Assembly: GCA_036396795.1 (NCBI GenBank)
Contig: DASWKF010000090.1
Span: 1-64,000 of the forward strand
Source: JAHEEM01 sp036396795
GTDB taxonomy: Bacteria > Pseudomonadota > Gammaproteobacteria > Steroidobacterales > Rariloculaceae
Length of the DNA stretch: 64,000 nucleotides
Direction: 5' to 3'
Shown here: positions 1 to 6,331 of the stretch, piece by piece
How positions within the stretch are numbered: position 1 is the first letter of the stretch
Layout of the letters: every line of letters starts with the position of its first letter
Translations under genes and position numbers: made by a program
Notes under the pieces: generated by a model
What the model was told of the DNA's origin: nothing
Seen by the model: only the letters and a program-made list of their open reading frames with translations
Database searches by the model: none

Positions 1-1
1 C

Positions 2-151
2 CGAGTGATCTACTACTTCTACGATCAGGACATGCCTATCTACGCTTTGCTCGTCTACGGCAAGAACGAGCGTGCGGATTTAACGGCGGAGCAGCGCAAA
101 GCAGTTGCTGCTTTCGCAGCGGCAATCAAGGCTACGAGGAAACGGAAATGA
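2..151 (+). CDS. RelE/HigB-type toxin, C-terminal part (5' end outside window)
   Basis: The first 49 codons visible read as the C-terminal half of a RelE/HigB-fold toxin: the run RVIYYFYDQDMPIYALLVYG followed by KNERADLT and a Lys/Arg-rich tail is typical of the last strands of this fold, where the catalytic or RNA-contacting basic residues lie. Toxins of this family cleave mRNA on the ribosome and are neutralised by a partner antitoxin. The TGA stop (149-151) overlaps the ATG of the next gene, which encodes an XRE antitoxin, so the two are translationally coupled in the toxin-first order of higBA. The N-terminus is outside the window, so intactness cannot be judged. Family assignment is from recognised pattern, not from a search. 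Confidence 0.8.
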   Translation, partial: RVIYYFYDQDMPIYALLVYGKNERADLTAEQRKAVAAFAAAIKATRKRK

Positions 152-444
152 GCAAGCTTGGTGATGAACTGGTGCAGTCGATGGCTCAAGCGCTGGCTCA
201 TGCCCAGGGTAAGCGGACAGGCAGTCGCACTCACAAGGTGACGGTCAAGCCTGACGACATTCGGAAGGCGCGCAAGCGGTTGGGTCTGTCACAAGATCAA
301 TTTGCTGACGCCTTTGGCGTCAGCGCTTCGACGCTGAGGAAGTGGGAGCAGGGTCAACGCTCCCCCACTGGCGCCGCCAAGACTCTGCTGAAGATTATCG
401 AGCGCGAACCCAAAGCAGTGGTGCGAGCGTTGAAAATAGCCTGA
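148..444 (+). CDS. XRE-family antitoxin (HigA-like)
   Basis: This 98-residue protein has a helix-turn-helix of the XRE/Cro type at about residues 36-90: RKARKRLGLSQDQFADAFGV, followed by SASTLRKWEQGQRSPTGAAK, the usual recognition helix and WEQG signature. The first 35 residues are basic and probably form the toxin-binding or flexible part. It would bind and inhibit the toxin encoded just upstream and repress their common promoter. Its ATG overlaps the toxin stop (ATGA). Length and domain order fit HigA-type antitoxins paired with RelE-like toxins. Confidence 0.88.
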   Translation: MSKLGDELVQSMAQALAHAQGKRTGSRTHKVTVKPDDIRKARKRLGLSQDQFADAFGVSASTLRKWEQGQRSPTGAAKTLLKIIEREPKAVVRALKIA

Positions 445-507
445 GGCGGGTGCTCTTAGATGACCGCCTTATCTGGCCAGATGGATGCTGGAAGCAGATG
501 GTGCGTT

Positions 508-580
508 GCGTTCAAGGCAGGAGTTCCAGTCAGCCAGCGTATCCAGGAGAGAGTTCGAAGTTTGTCCCTTCGGGCGCGCT
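508..580 (+). repeat. Imperfect 73-bp repeat, copy 1 (3' flank of the HigBA-like pair)
   Basis: This stretch after the antitoxin gene matches positions 1388-1460 imperfectly, sharing TTCAAGG, GTTCCA, GCCAGC and the long block GAGTTCGAAGTTTGTCC followed by GGGCGCGC. Both copies lie downstream of an antitoxin gene. No coding frame is convincing. It could be a module boundary left by insertion of toxin-antitoxin cassettes, but it does not have the core sites of an integron attC. Confidence 0.6.
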
Positions 581-655
581 AAGCACAATCGGTCCAGCCT
601 GATCCGTTAACGTCTTGCTCTTGCCCAAGCCGTCGAAAGTTTCCCGTTGGCGCAT

Positions 656-692
656 TTGACAACAGCCGAACGTCGTTGGCATGATTGCCAAC
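656..692 (+). promoter_or_regulatory. Promoter with operator palindrome for toxin-antitoxin module 1
   Basis: A -35 box TTGACA (656-661) is followed after 18 bp by a -10 box CATGAT (680-685). The -10 lies inside a perfect inverted repeat, GTTGGCA (675-681), loop TGAT, TGCCAAC (686-692), placed directly before the GTG at 693. A repressor bound there would block the promoter, as expected for autoregulation by the antitoxin. The position implies transcription starts at or next to the GTG, so the toxin message is probably leaderless. The palindrome is kept in copy 2 with a changed loop. Confidence 0.75.
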
Positions 693-976
693 GTGAAGGC
701 CACCTTACTCCAACGCGACCGGTTCGATTTCGACGACGGCACGATAGTGGAGATGGTGATCTGGAAGGTACCGAAACCTGTCGAGGGTAGTCTTCACCCG
801 TACAAGTATCGGTTGTTCTTCGGCCGCCCTGGCGAACGCATCGTTGGATATGACAATGAGCGTTCGAAGGGCGACCACCGTCATTCGGGGGGCGGGAGCA
901 ACCATACGAATTCAAGGATGTGGAGACGTTGGTGCGCGACTTTTTCTCGGATATCGAGCGATGGAGGTCGAAATGA
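693..976 (+). pseudogene. DUF6516-type toxin, copy 1, broken by a one-base deletion
   Basis: From the GTG at 693 the frame reads VKATLLQRDRFDFDD and continues through DNERSKGDHRH, the recognisable core of the DUF6516 family found beside HVO_A0114-type HTH proteins. At about 884-885 one base is missing compared with copy 2, and the frame shifts; the remainder (PYEFKDVETLVRDFFSDIER) continues in another frame to a TGA at 974-976 that overlaps the antitoxin ATG. The span is 284 nt, exactly one base short of a 95-codon gene. The GTG rather than the ATG at 681 is chosen because that ATG is ATA in copy 2. A sequencing error beside a run of six G cannot be excluded. Confidence 0.8.
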
Positions 977-1335
977 AGAAAGCGACGATTCGAATTCAGA
1001 AGAATGCGGATGTCGCGCTCGAGAAGATGGGCGCGCGCTTCGTCAAGGCGTGGAAGACGGGCAAGTCGGCGGGCGACACTTTGGAATTCGAGTCTCCTGC
1101 GGCGCTGTTTCGTGTGCTGACCCCTAAGCGTTGGGAGCTGATCGAGCGATTACAGGAACTCGGACCTAGCAGCGTCCGGGGGTTGGCGCGTGAGCTCGAG
1201 CGGGACGTCAAGCGAGTACATGAAGATGTAGGCGTGTTGATCGAATGCGGGCTCGTTGCTCGTACCGAGAACAAGAAAATCAACGTCCCCTACGATGTAA
1301 TTCGCGCCGAGTTCGACTTGAGGGCCGTTGCCTGA
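973..1335 (+). CDS. HTH antitoxin/regulator (HVO_A0114-like), copy 1
   Basis: The 120-residue product starts at an ATG with a perfect GGAGGT ribosome site 5 nt upstream; an in-frame ATG at 961 is less likely. Residues 40-110 form a winged-helix domain (LTPKRWELIERLQELGPSSV, then RGLARELERDVKRVHEDVGV and LIECGLV), the pattern of putative DNA-binding proteins that partner DUF6516 proteins. It probably neutralises the toxin and binds the palindrome at 675-692. The start overlaps the ancestral toxin stop (ATGA), so translation was coupled. It is intact although its toxin is frameshifted. Confidence 0.82.
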   Translation: MKKATIRIQKNADVALEKMGARFVKAWKTGKSAGDTLEFESPAALFRVLTPKRWELIERLQELGPSSVRGLARELERDVKRVHEDVGVLIECGLVARTENKKINVPYDVIRAEFDLRAVA

Positions 1336-1387
1336 GAGTGAAGTGCGTGGGTCTGTCAGCGCCTGCCAGCATTCTCATGGCGAACCG

Positions 1388-1460
1388 CGCTTCAAGGTGG
1401 TCGTTCCATCCCGCCAGCATGCCGAGCAGGGAGTTCGAAGTTTGTCCTTCCGGGCGCGCC
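1388..1460 (+). repeat. Imperfect 73-bp repeat, copy 2
   Basis: This is the second copy of the element at 508-580, lying about 50 bp after the antitoxin gene and just ahead of a terminator hairpin. It shares GAGTTCGAAGTTTGTCC and GGGCGCGC with the first copy. No copy follows the second DUF6516 module, whose downstream sequence diverges after 3308. Confidence 0.6.
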
Positions 1461-1472
1461 AACAAACAAAAC

Positions 1473-1500
1473 GGGGCCGATGGCCCCTTTATTGTTTCTT
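1473..1500 (+). terminator. Rho-independent terminator after toxin-antitoxin module 1
   Basis: A GGGGCC stem, loop GAT and GGCCCC stem (1473-1487) are followed by a T-rich tract (TTTATTGTTTCTTT). It sits 137 bp downstream of the antitoxin stop and ahead of the converging minus-strand gene ending at 1620. Confidence 0.8.
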
Positions 1501-1619
1501 TGGGGTGTCCTGGAGGCTCGGTTCGGCGAAATCGTTAAGCGACCAACAGCCTGCTCGGCACCCGATCACGTGTCGGGTCGCGACGGGGCCGAGAGAAAGT
1601 CAGAAGTGGCGATGCCCAC

Positions 1620-2372
1620 TCAGTAAGCCGGTCCGACCGCGACACGTTTCCCGGTCACCGTATGGCTCTCCGCCATGTCGATGACGGCGATCGCGAAGTC
1701 CTCTTTGGAAAGCAAGCTCGAGCCGTTTCGATCGAACAATGTCTCCTGGTCTCCGAGCCGATAGCGGCCCGTGAACTCGCCCGCCTCTAAGATGGACCCG
1801 TACGCCGCCGACATCACGGTCCAGTCGAAACCCGTGGACTGCCGGTAGGCCTCGAGTGCCAGCCAGTGGCCCTGGAACAGAGCGTACACGGTGGTGCCGG
1901 GTTGGATGTCGAGGGTGTCGAGCACGCGCACGCCGTTCGTGTTGAGCGTCGTGCCACTACCGACCTGTATGACGTACGGGGTCGCATCGCCGAGCCGGGA
2001 GGCCGCTTCGATGTAGGCGTTCGCAGCGCGAAAAGCGACCGCTTCCTCGGGTGTGTTACCCGGCCCGACGCCGCCGACGGAAATGATCACGGCATCCGCG
2101 CCCGTGATCGTCGCGACGATCGAGTCCGGATCGGTGACATCGCCCTGTGCAGCAGAGAACTGCGCGCTCTCGAGCTGCAAGCTCGCTGGGTCGCGCGAAA
2201 CGCCGACGACCTCGTGACCGCGGCGCAGCGCTTCCTCGACAATCAAGCTGCCGACGTTGCCACTCGCGCCATAGACGACGAAGGTGTCGGCAAAGGCGCT
2301 CGGCGAGAACGGCCCGAGCAGGCTCAGCATGGCGAGGGTGGTCATGACGAGGTCCGATCCGCTGCGTTTCAT
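1620..2372 (-). CDS. Exported NAD(P)-binding (NmrA-like) epimerase/dehydratase family protein
   Basis: The 250-residue protein opens with a Sec-type signal peptide (MKRSGSDLVMTTLAMLSLLG, cleavage near SAFA-DT). It is followed by a Rossmann fold: VVYGASGNVGSLIVEEALRR carries the GxxGxxG nucleotide motif, then GDVTDPDSI and ADAVIISVGG. The pattern is that of NmrA-like or atypical short-chain reductases, which bind NAD(P) but often lack a clear Tyr-Lys catalytic pair; I see no standard YxxxK. A periplasmic Rossmann protein is unusual, since NAD(P) is cytoplasmic. The gene lies alone between the two copies of the 706-bp repeat. Substrate unknown. Confidence 0.75.
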   Translation of the reverse strand: MKRSGSDLVMTTLAMLSLLGPFSPSAFADTFVVYGASGNVGSLIVEEALRRGHEVVGVSRDPASLQLESAQFSAAQGDVTDPDSIVATITGADAVIISVGGVGPGNTPEEAVAFRAANAYIEAASRLGDATPYVIQVGSGTTLNTNGVRVLDTLDIQPGTTVYALFQGHWLALEAYRQSTGFDWTVMSAAYGSILEAGEFTGRYRLGDQETLFDRNGSSLLSKEDFAIAVIDMAESHTVTGKRVAVGPAY

Positions 2373-2613
2373 CGTTGCTCCCTTTTTGCCGTGCGACCAC
2401 GGCCAACAATAGCCGCCCCTGATTCGAAGTCAACTCGCCCGCGGCGATTCTGGCATTTCTTTGGGATCCTGCGAGTGGAATCGAAGCGCGCTAGCAGTTC
2501 AGTTAGTCGATTTGCTCGGGATCTCCCGCTACCGGCGATTTGTAGATCGGATACATGCCAGGAAGATCCTGCAGCTTGTCAGCAGCCGGAGACATGGTTC
2601 TCCGTTGGCGCGT

Positions 2614-2650
2614 TTGACAACAGCAAAACTGCGTTGGCATAATTGCCAAC
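2614..2650 (+). promoter_or_regulatory. Promoter with operator palindrome for toxin-antitoxin module 2
   Basis: TTGACA (2614-2619) and CATAAT (2638-2643) are separated by 18 bp. The -10 box is embedded in the inverted repeat GTTGGCA (2633-2639), TAAT, TGCCAAC (2644-2650), directly followed by the GTG start at 2651. The arms are identical to copy 1 while the loop differs, which supports a protein-binding site. Confidence 0.75.
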
Positions 2651-2934
2651 GTGAAGGCCGCCTTACTCCAACGCGACCGGTTCGATTTCGACGACGGCAC
2701 AATCGTGGAGATGGTGATCTGGAAAGTACCGAAACCTGTCGAGGGTAGTCCCCACGCGTACAAGTATCGGTTGTTTTTCGGTCGCCCTGGCGAGCGCATC
2801 GTCGGATATGACAATGAGCGTTCAAAGGGCGATCACCGTCATATCGAAGGCGGGGAGCAACCATACGATTTCAAGGATGTGGAGACGTTGGTGCGCGATT
2901 TTTCTCGGATATCGAGCGATGGAGGTCGAAATGA
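2651..2934 (+). pseudogene. DUF6516-type toxin, copy 2, frameshifted near its 3' end
   Basis: The frame from GTG 2651 is intact through the conserved core (GDHRHIEGGEQPYDFKDVET) and to VRDF, but at about 2898 one base is missing relative to copy 1, so the last ten residues and the stop that should overlap the antitoxin ATG are lost; the frame instead runs on to 3127 inside the antitoxin gene. The distance from GTG to the expected TGA (2932-2934) is 284 nt, one base short of 95 codons. The deletion adjoins a run of five T. Activity of the extended product is unknown. Confidence 0.75.
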
Positions 2935-3293
2935 AGAGAGCGACGATTCGAATTCAAAGGAATACGGATGCCGCGCTCAAGAAGATGGGCGAGCGGTTCG
3001 TCAAAGCGTGGAAAACGGGCAAGTCTGCGGGCGACACTTTGGAATTCGAATCTCCTGCGGCACTGTTTCGTGTGCTGACGCCCAAACGTTGGGAGCTGAT
3101 CGAGCGATTGCAGGAACTCGGACCTAGCAGCGTCCGGGGGTTGGCGCGTGAGCTTGAGCGGGACGTCAAGCGAGTTCATGAAGACGTAGGCGTGTTGATC
3201 GAATGCGGGCTTGTTGCTCGCACCGCGGATGGAAAATTCAACGTCCCCTACGACGTAATTCGCGCCGAGTTCGACTTGCGCGCCGTTGCCTGA
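2931..3293 (+). CDS. HTH antitoxin/regulator (HVO_A0114-like), copy 2
   Basis: This 120-residue protein is nearly identical to the one at 973-1335, with the same winged-helix core and GGAGGT ribosome site. Differences are concentrated in the first 25 residues (KRATIRIQRNTDAALKKMGE) and near TADGKFNVPYD. Being intact it could bind the operators of both modules and, if any toxin is active, neutralise it. Confidence 0.82.
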   Translation: MKRATIRIQRNTDAALKKMGERFVKAWKTGKSAGDTLEFESPAALFRVLTPKRWELIERLQELGPSSVRGLARELERDVKRVHEDVGVLIECGLVARTADGKFNVPYDVIRAEFDLRAVA

Positions 3294-3438
3294 GTGTGAA
3301 GTGCGTGGTGCCGAATAGTGCGACGTCATATCGCCCGTCGGTAGTGTCCGAATGGGCACGAATCTGTATCGAGGCGAAACGGACATCTATGAACTTTGGG
3401 GTAGTTCCGGAACAGTAGTTTGAGCTGTGGAGACTCGG

Positions 3439-3697
3439 ATGAAGTTCTATTTCGTGGTGTTCGATGGCGTCGAGGAGTTGGATTTGGTTGTAGCCTGGGA
3501 ACTTGTCGGCCTACTTGCGGATCAAGGTCTCTGCGAACTCCAGAAACTCATAACCCTCAATGAGATGATGCTCAGCGGTGAGCACCGCATGCGTCATTGC
3601 AGATGAGCACTATGCGGAGGCAGGCCCGTGTAACGTGCTATTCGTGCCAGGCGGCAGCGGAGCACGCATCACAATGGAGGATTCCTGCATCACTTGA
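3439..3697 (+). pseudogene. DJ-1/PfpI-family protein remnant
   Basis: From ATG 3439 the translation MKFYFVVFDGVEELDLVVAW continues to LNEMMLSGEHRMRHC, which has the look of the N-terminus of DJ-1/PfpI proteins (FDGVEELD, then W-E). A stop occurs at about 3604, but a shifted frame continues as DEHYAEAGPCNVLFVPGGSG and ARITMEDSCIT before a second stop at 3695-3697. The VPGGSG element is typical of the family. The gene is thus frameshifted and lacks its C-terminal half including the nucleophile Cys region. The next intact gene starts at 3765. Confidence 0.75.
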
Positions 3698-3764
3698 AGG
3701 ACGATCCGACCATAGAAGTTTCGGAGCAACGCTACGTGAACGGGTCGAAAGCGGAGGCAGAAGC

Positions 3765-4238
3765 ATGGCACAGTATTCCGCCGAAGTTGTCTGGGTTCGC
3801 GGTGATCAACGGTTTACTGATAATCGCTACAGCCGGCGCCACCTTCTTCGCTTCGATGGCGGAATTGAAGTTCCCGGATCGTCGTCTCCACATGTGGTCC
3901 CGGTGCCCATGTCGGAGACTTCGGCAATCGATCCCGAGGAAGCGTTTGTCGCTTCACTGTCGAGCTGCCACATGCTCTGGTTTCTTTCCATCGCGGCTAG
4001 GCGAAGCTTCTGTGTTGATCGTTACTTCGACGCCGCCGTTGGTGAGGTGCGCAAGAATGGCGAAGGCCGAATGGCCATAACGTCGGTGAGTTTGCGGCCG
4101 CATGTTCAATTCTCCGGTTACCCAAGACCCACCACGGCGGAAGTGGATGAAATGCATCACCAAGCACATGCCGAGTGTTTCATTGCCAATTCCGTGAAGA
4201 CGGAAGTGCGGTGCGAACCTATCCACGATGATCTCTGA
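3765..4238 (+). CDS. OsmC-family peroxiredoxin-like protein
   Basis: The start ATG 3765 is preceded by GCGGAGGC and gives 157 residues. OsmC/Ohr proteins reduce organic hydroperoxides with two cysteines; here they are in ASLSSCHMLWFLSIAAR (about residue 73) and AHAECFIANSV (about residue 137), the two expected positions. N-terminal strands (AEVVWVRGDQRFTDNRYSRR) also fit. Spacing favours an OsmC rather than an Ohr subgroup, but that is uncertain. It follows a DJ-1 remnant, another stress-linked family. Confidence 0.88.
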   Translation: MAQYSAEVVWVRGDQRFTDNRYSRRHLLRFDGGIEVPGSSSPHVVPVPMSETSAIDPEEAFVASLSSCHMLWFLSIAARRSFCVDRYFDAAVGEVRKNGEGRMAITSVSLRPHVQFSGYPRPTTAEVDEMHHQAHAECFIANSVKTEVRCEPIHDDL

Positions 4239-4283
4239 CATTCCCACGTTCGTCTAGCGAAGGTCAACGAACCGTGACGTCCA

Positions 4284-4679
4284 TTAGGGTGGTCCTTCAA
4301 GGCTGAAACCCTCGTCGAGCCAGCCGGTCACGCCGCCAATCATGACTTTCACGGGTCGGCCCAGCTTCGCTAGACGAAGTCCCGCACGATCGGCGCCGTT
4401 GCAGTGAGGTCCTGCACAGTAAACAACGAACATTGTGCCGCTGGGGTAGGTAGCCATCGTTGACTCGGTAATCCTTCCATGTGGCAGATTAACCGCGCCG
4501 GGCACGTGTCCTCGGGCATACGAGGTCCGGTTTCGCACATCGAGAAGCACAAAGTCGGCGTCTTTCGTCATGGCATCGTTCACATCCCAGCAATCGGTTT
4601 CGATCGTGAGCTTGCGCTCGAAATGCGCTTGCACCGTTCCGCTGTCAGCGGCGGGAATCTCGGTAACTGCAGTGGACAT
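4284..4679 (-). CDS. Rhodanese-like domain protein
   Basis: The product of 131 residues is one rhodanese domain: FVLLDVRNRTSYARGHVPGA, then NLPH, and the active loop VVYCAGPHCNGADRAG, in which the Cys of YCAG is the probable persulfide-carrying nucleophile. Rhodaneses transfer sulfane sulfur to thiophilic acceptors. The start is set at MSTAVTEIPA (4679) because it has a GGAGTTACC-like ribosome site; the frame is open to 4748. It lies divergent from the broken GlxA-type regulator. Confidence 0.87.
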   Translation of the reverse strand: MSTAVTEIPAADSGTVQAHFERKLTIETDCWDVNDAMTKDADFVLLDVRNRTSYARGHVPGAVNLPHGRITESTMATYPSGTMFVVYCAGPHCNGADRAGLRLAKLGRPVKVMIGGVTGWLDEGFSLEGPP

Positions 4680-4773
4680 CGGTAACTCCAGCAGAGAATT
4701 GTCTGGAAATCTTGGAGCGCGTCGGCCGGTCTTGGGCAGTGGCAGCAAGGTCAGGATGCGTTAAGATCCTGCC

Positions 4774-5585
4774 ATGAAACCGCATCTCGTAGCAGCGCTT
4801 GCTTACGACGGCCTCTGCACGTTTGAGTTTGGGTGTACTGTTGAGCTCTTTGCGTTGAATCGGCCGGAGCTCGAGGTGCCCTGGTACGAATTTGCAGTCT
4901 GTGCGGCTGAACGCAAGGCCGTCCGTGCGATGGGTGGTGTCACGGTGGCCGTTCCACATTCGTTGCGCCTTCTCGATCGGGCCGACACGATCGTAGTACC
5001 GGGATGGCGCGATGCTCACGAGGACCCGCCGAGAAGTTCCCCAATATTCGAGTCGAAGCCAATGCGCTTTATGTCGATGAAGGCCAGGTCCTCACATCCG
5101 CGGGCTCGGCCGCGGGGCTGGACATGCTCATACATTTGGTGCGGAAAGACTACGGTGCGAAAGTCGCCAATCATGTAGCGCGGCGACTTGTGATGCCTCC
5201 ACATCGTCAAGGAGGACAAGCGCAGTTCGTATCGAGACCCGTCCCGCGCGATGAGCGTGGACGGCTTTCAAAGCTGCAAGACTGGCTTCGGGAGAATCTG
5301 GACCGAGACCACACGATAGATTCAATCGCAGCCCGGGCCGCGATGAGTCCCCGGACGTTGCAACGCGAGTTCAAGGCCGCGACGGGCGAGTCAGCCTATG
5401 CCTGGCTGATGCGGGAGCGCATTGAGCATGCCAAGGAGTTATTGGAGCAGAACTCAATTCCGCTTCGCCGCATCGCCGAGTGCGTTGGCATCGGTTCGCA
5501 GGAATCCTTAAGACATCATTTCCGCCGGTTGGTCGGCATGACACCCTCGGTGTACCGGATGAGATCTCACCGAATTGCATCATGA
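4774..5585 (+). pseudogene. GlxA-type AraC-family regulator with internal deletion and frameshift
   Basis: The 5' part (MKPHLVAALAYDGLCTFEFG to DTIVVPGWRDAHEDPP) is the first half of a DJ-1/PfpI-like domain. The 3' part, in another frame from about 5029, gives EKFPNIRVEANALYVDEGQV, LTSAGSAAGLDM and PPHRQGGQAQFV, followed by two AraC helix-turn-helix motifs (AARAAMSPRTLQREFKAATG; IAECVGIGSQESLRHHFRRL). Between PGWRDAHEDPP and EKFPN about 40 residues usual for GlxA proteins are absent, including the loop that normally bears the cysteine. The C-terminal DNA-binding part could still be made from internal starts. GlxA regulators control catabolic or stress genes. Confidence 0.85.
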
Positions 5586-5605
5586 GCGCCCGAAGACCGA
5601 TGTCG

Positions 5606-6330
5606 TCAGTTCTCTGAGGTGGGAACGTCTGCAGGCGGAGGGTACGAGCGGATGTTTCGGGCATTCAACGCCGTGAGCGATTCGCGGCAATCGGTGTCAT
5701 ACAAGACGGCCTGAAAATTATTTTTGATCGCAGGCCAATCGGAGTCGAGCATAGCGAACCAAGCGGTATCGCGGTTTCGGCCTCTTACGATACAGTGTTG
5801 CCGAAGCTTCCTTCGAAGCTGAACCCGAGTCGCAAGGCCGCGGATTTGGATCTCTCGTTCAGAAGATCACATTTCCATTCGACCCTCCTGCAGCGCAGCT
5901 TGTCGAAGCTCTCTCGCAGCATCAGGTAGATGGTCTCGGTGTTGACCGTCGTTCTTTGTGCTGCCGGCACATACCATATGTGTCCGAGCTCGAGGCGGCG
6001 GTGCTCTGCCGAGATATTCATGAAGCTCACCATGCCTATAGGCTCATTGTCCTTGTCCTTGCGAACGACGAAAAAGAGCGGGTCTTGCGAGTGTTCTGTT
6101 GCGCGTATCCAGTTGCGCATGCCTTGCTCGTCAGAGAAAGGCCCGTAGGGCATGTAGGCCCACTGCCCCGGATCGATTCGCCCTGTATGCGTGGCCGCAA
6201 ACAGCCCGGGCGCGTCGCGTTCGGCATTGGGGAGGTCGAGTCGAACGGTCTTGCCAACGATCGGCGCGTGACTGGGTAACTCACCGGGCGCAGGATCTCC
6301 GACGATTTCGCCCAACGGGAGGTCGGTCAT
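5606..6330 (-). pseudogene. GNAT-family N-acetyltransferase, frameshifted near the C-terminus
   Basis: From ATG 6330 the protein reads as a RimJ-like GNAT (IGKTVRLDLP region, PIGMVSFMNISAEHRRLELG, HIWYVPAAQRTTVNTETIYL, SAALRLGFSFEG). After SFEGSF the frame meets a stop at 5785, but a shifted frame continues with RQHCIVRGRNRDTAWFAMLD and SDWPAIKNNF, the usual C-terminus of this family, to a stop at 5606-5608. The whole span is one base short of 242 codons, consistent with a single deletion near 5810. The 181-residue truncated form lacks the last strand. It is 1 nt from the PLP gene upstream and probably co-transcribed. Confidence 0.82.
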
Positions 6331-6331
6331 G

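Larger units (their letters stand above)
645..1350 (+). repeat. 706-bp direct repeat, copy 1 (whole DUF6516/HTH toxin-antitoxin module)
   Basis: Positions 645-1350 match 2603-3308 almost base for base with a constant offset of 1958. The unit carries promoter, operator, toxin and antitoxin. The two copies flank an unrelated minus-strand gene (1620-2372). The few differences include one single-base deletion in each copy, at different places. Confidence 0.9.
2603..3308 (+). repeat. 706-bp direct repeat, copy 2
   Basis: This is the second copy of the toxin-antitoxin unit at 645-1350 (offset 1958). Sequence outside the unit is unrelated on both sides, which gives sharp borders near CCGTTGGCGC on the left and GTGCGTGG on the right. 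Confidence 0.9.

Noticed and set aside
445..680. Possible integron attC site between toxin-antitoxin cassettes
   Set aside because: A GTTAACG is present near 606, but the paired RYYYAAC/GTTRRRY core sites and the fold of attC are not found, and no integrase is in view.
5004..5585. Intact stand-alone AraC-family regulator
   Set aside because: Residues before the HTH still encode the second half of a DJ-1-like domain in frame with it, and the first half lies just upstream in another frame, so it is better read as a broken GlxA-type gene.
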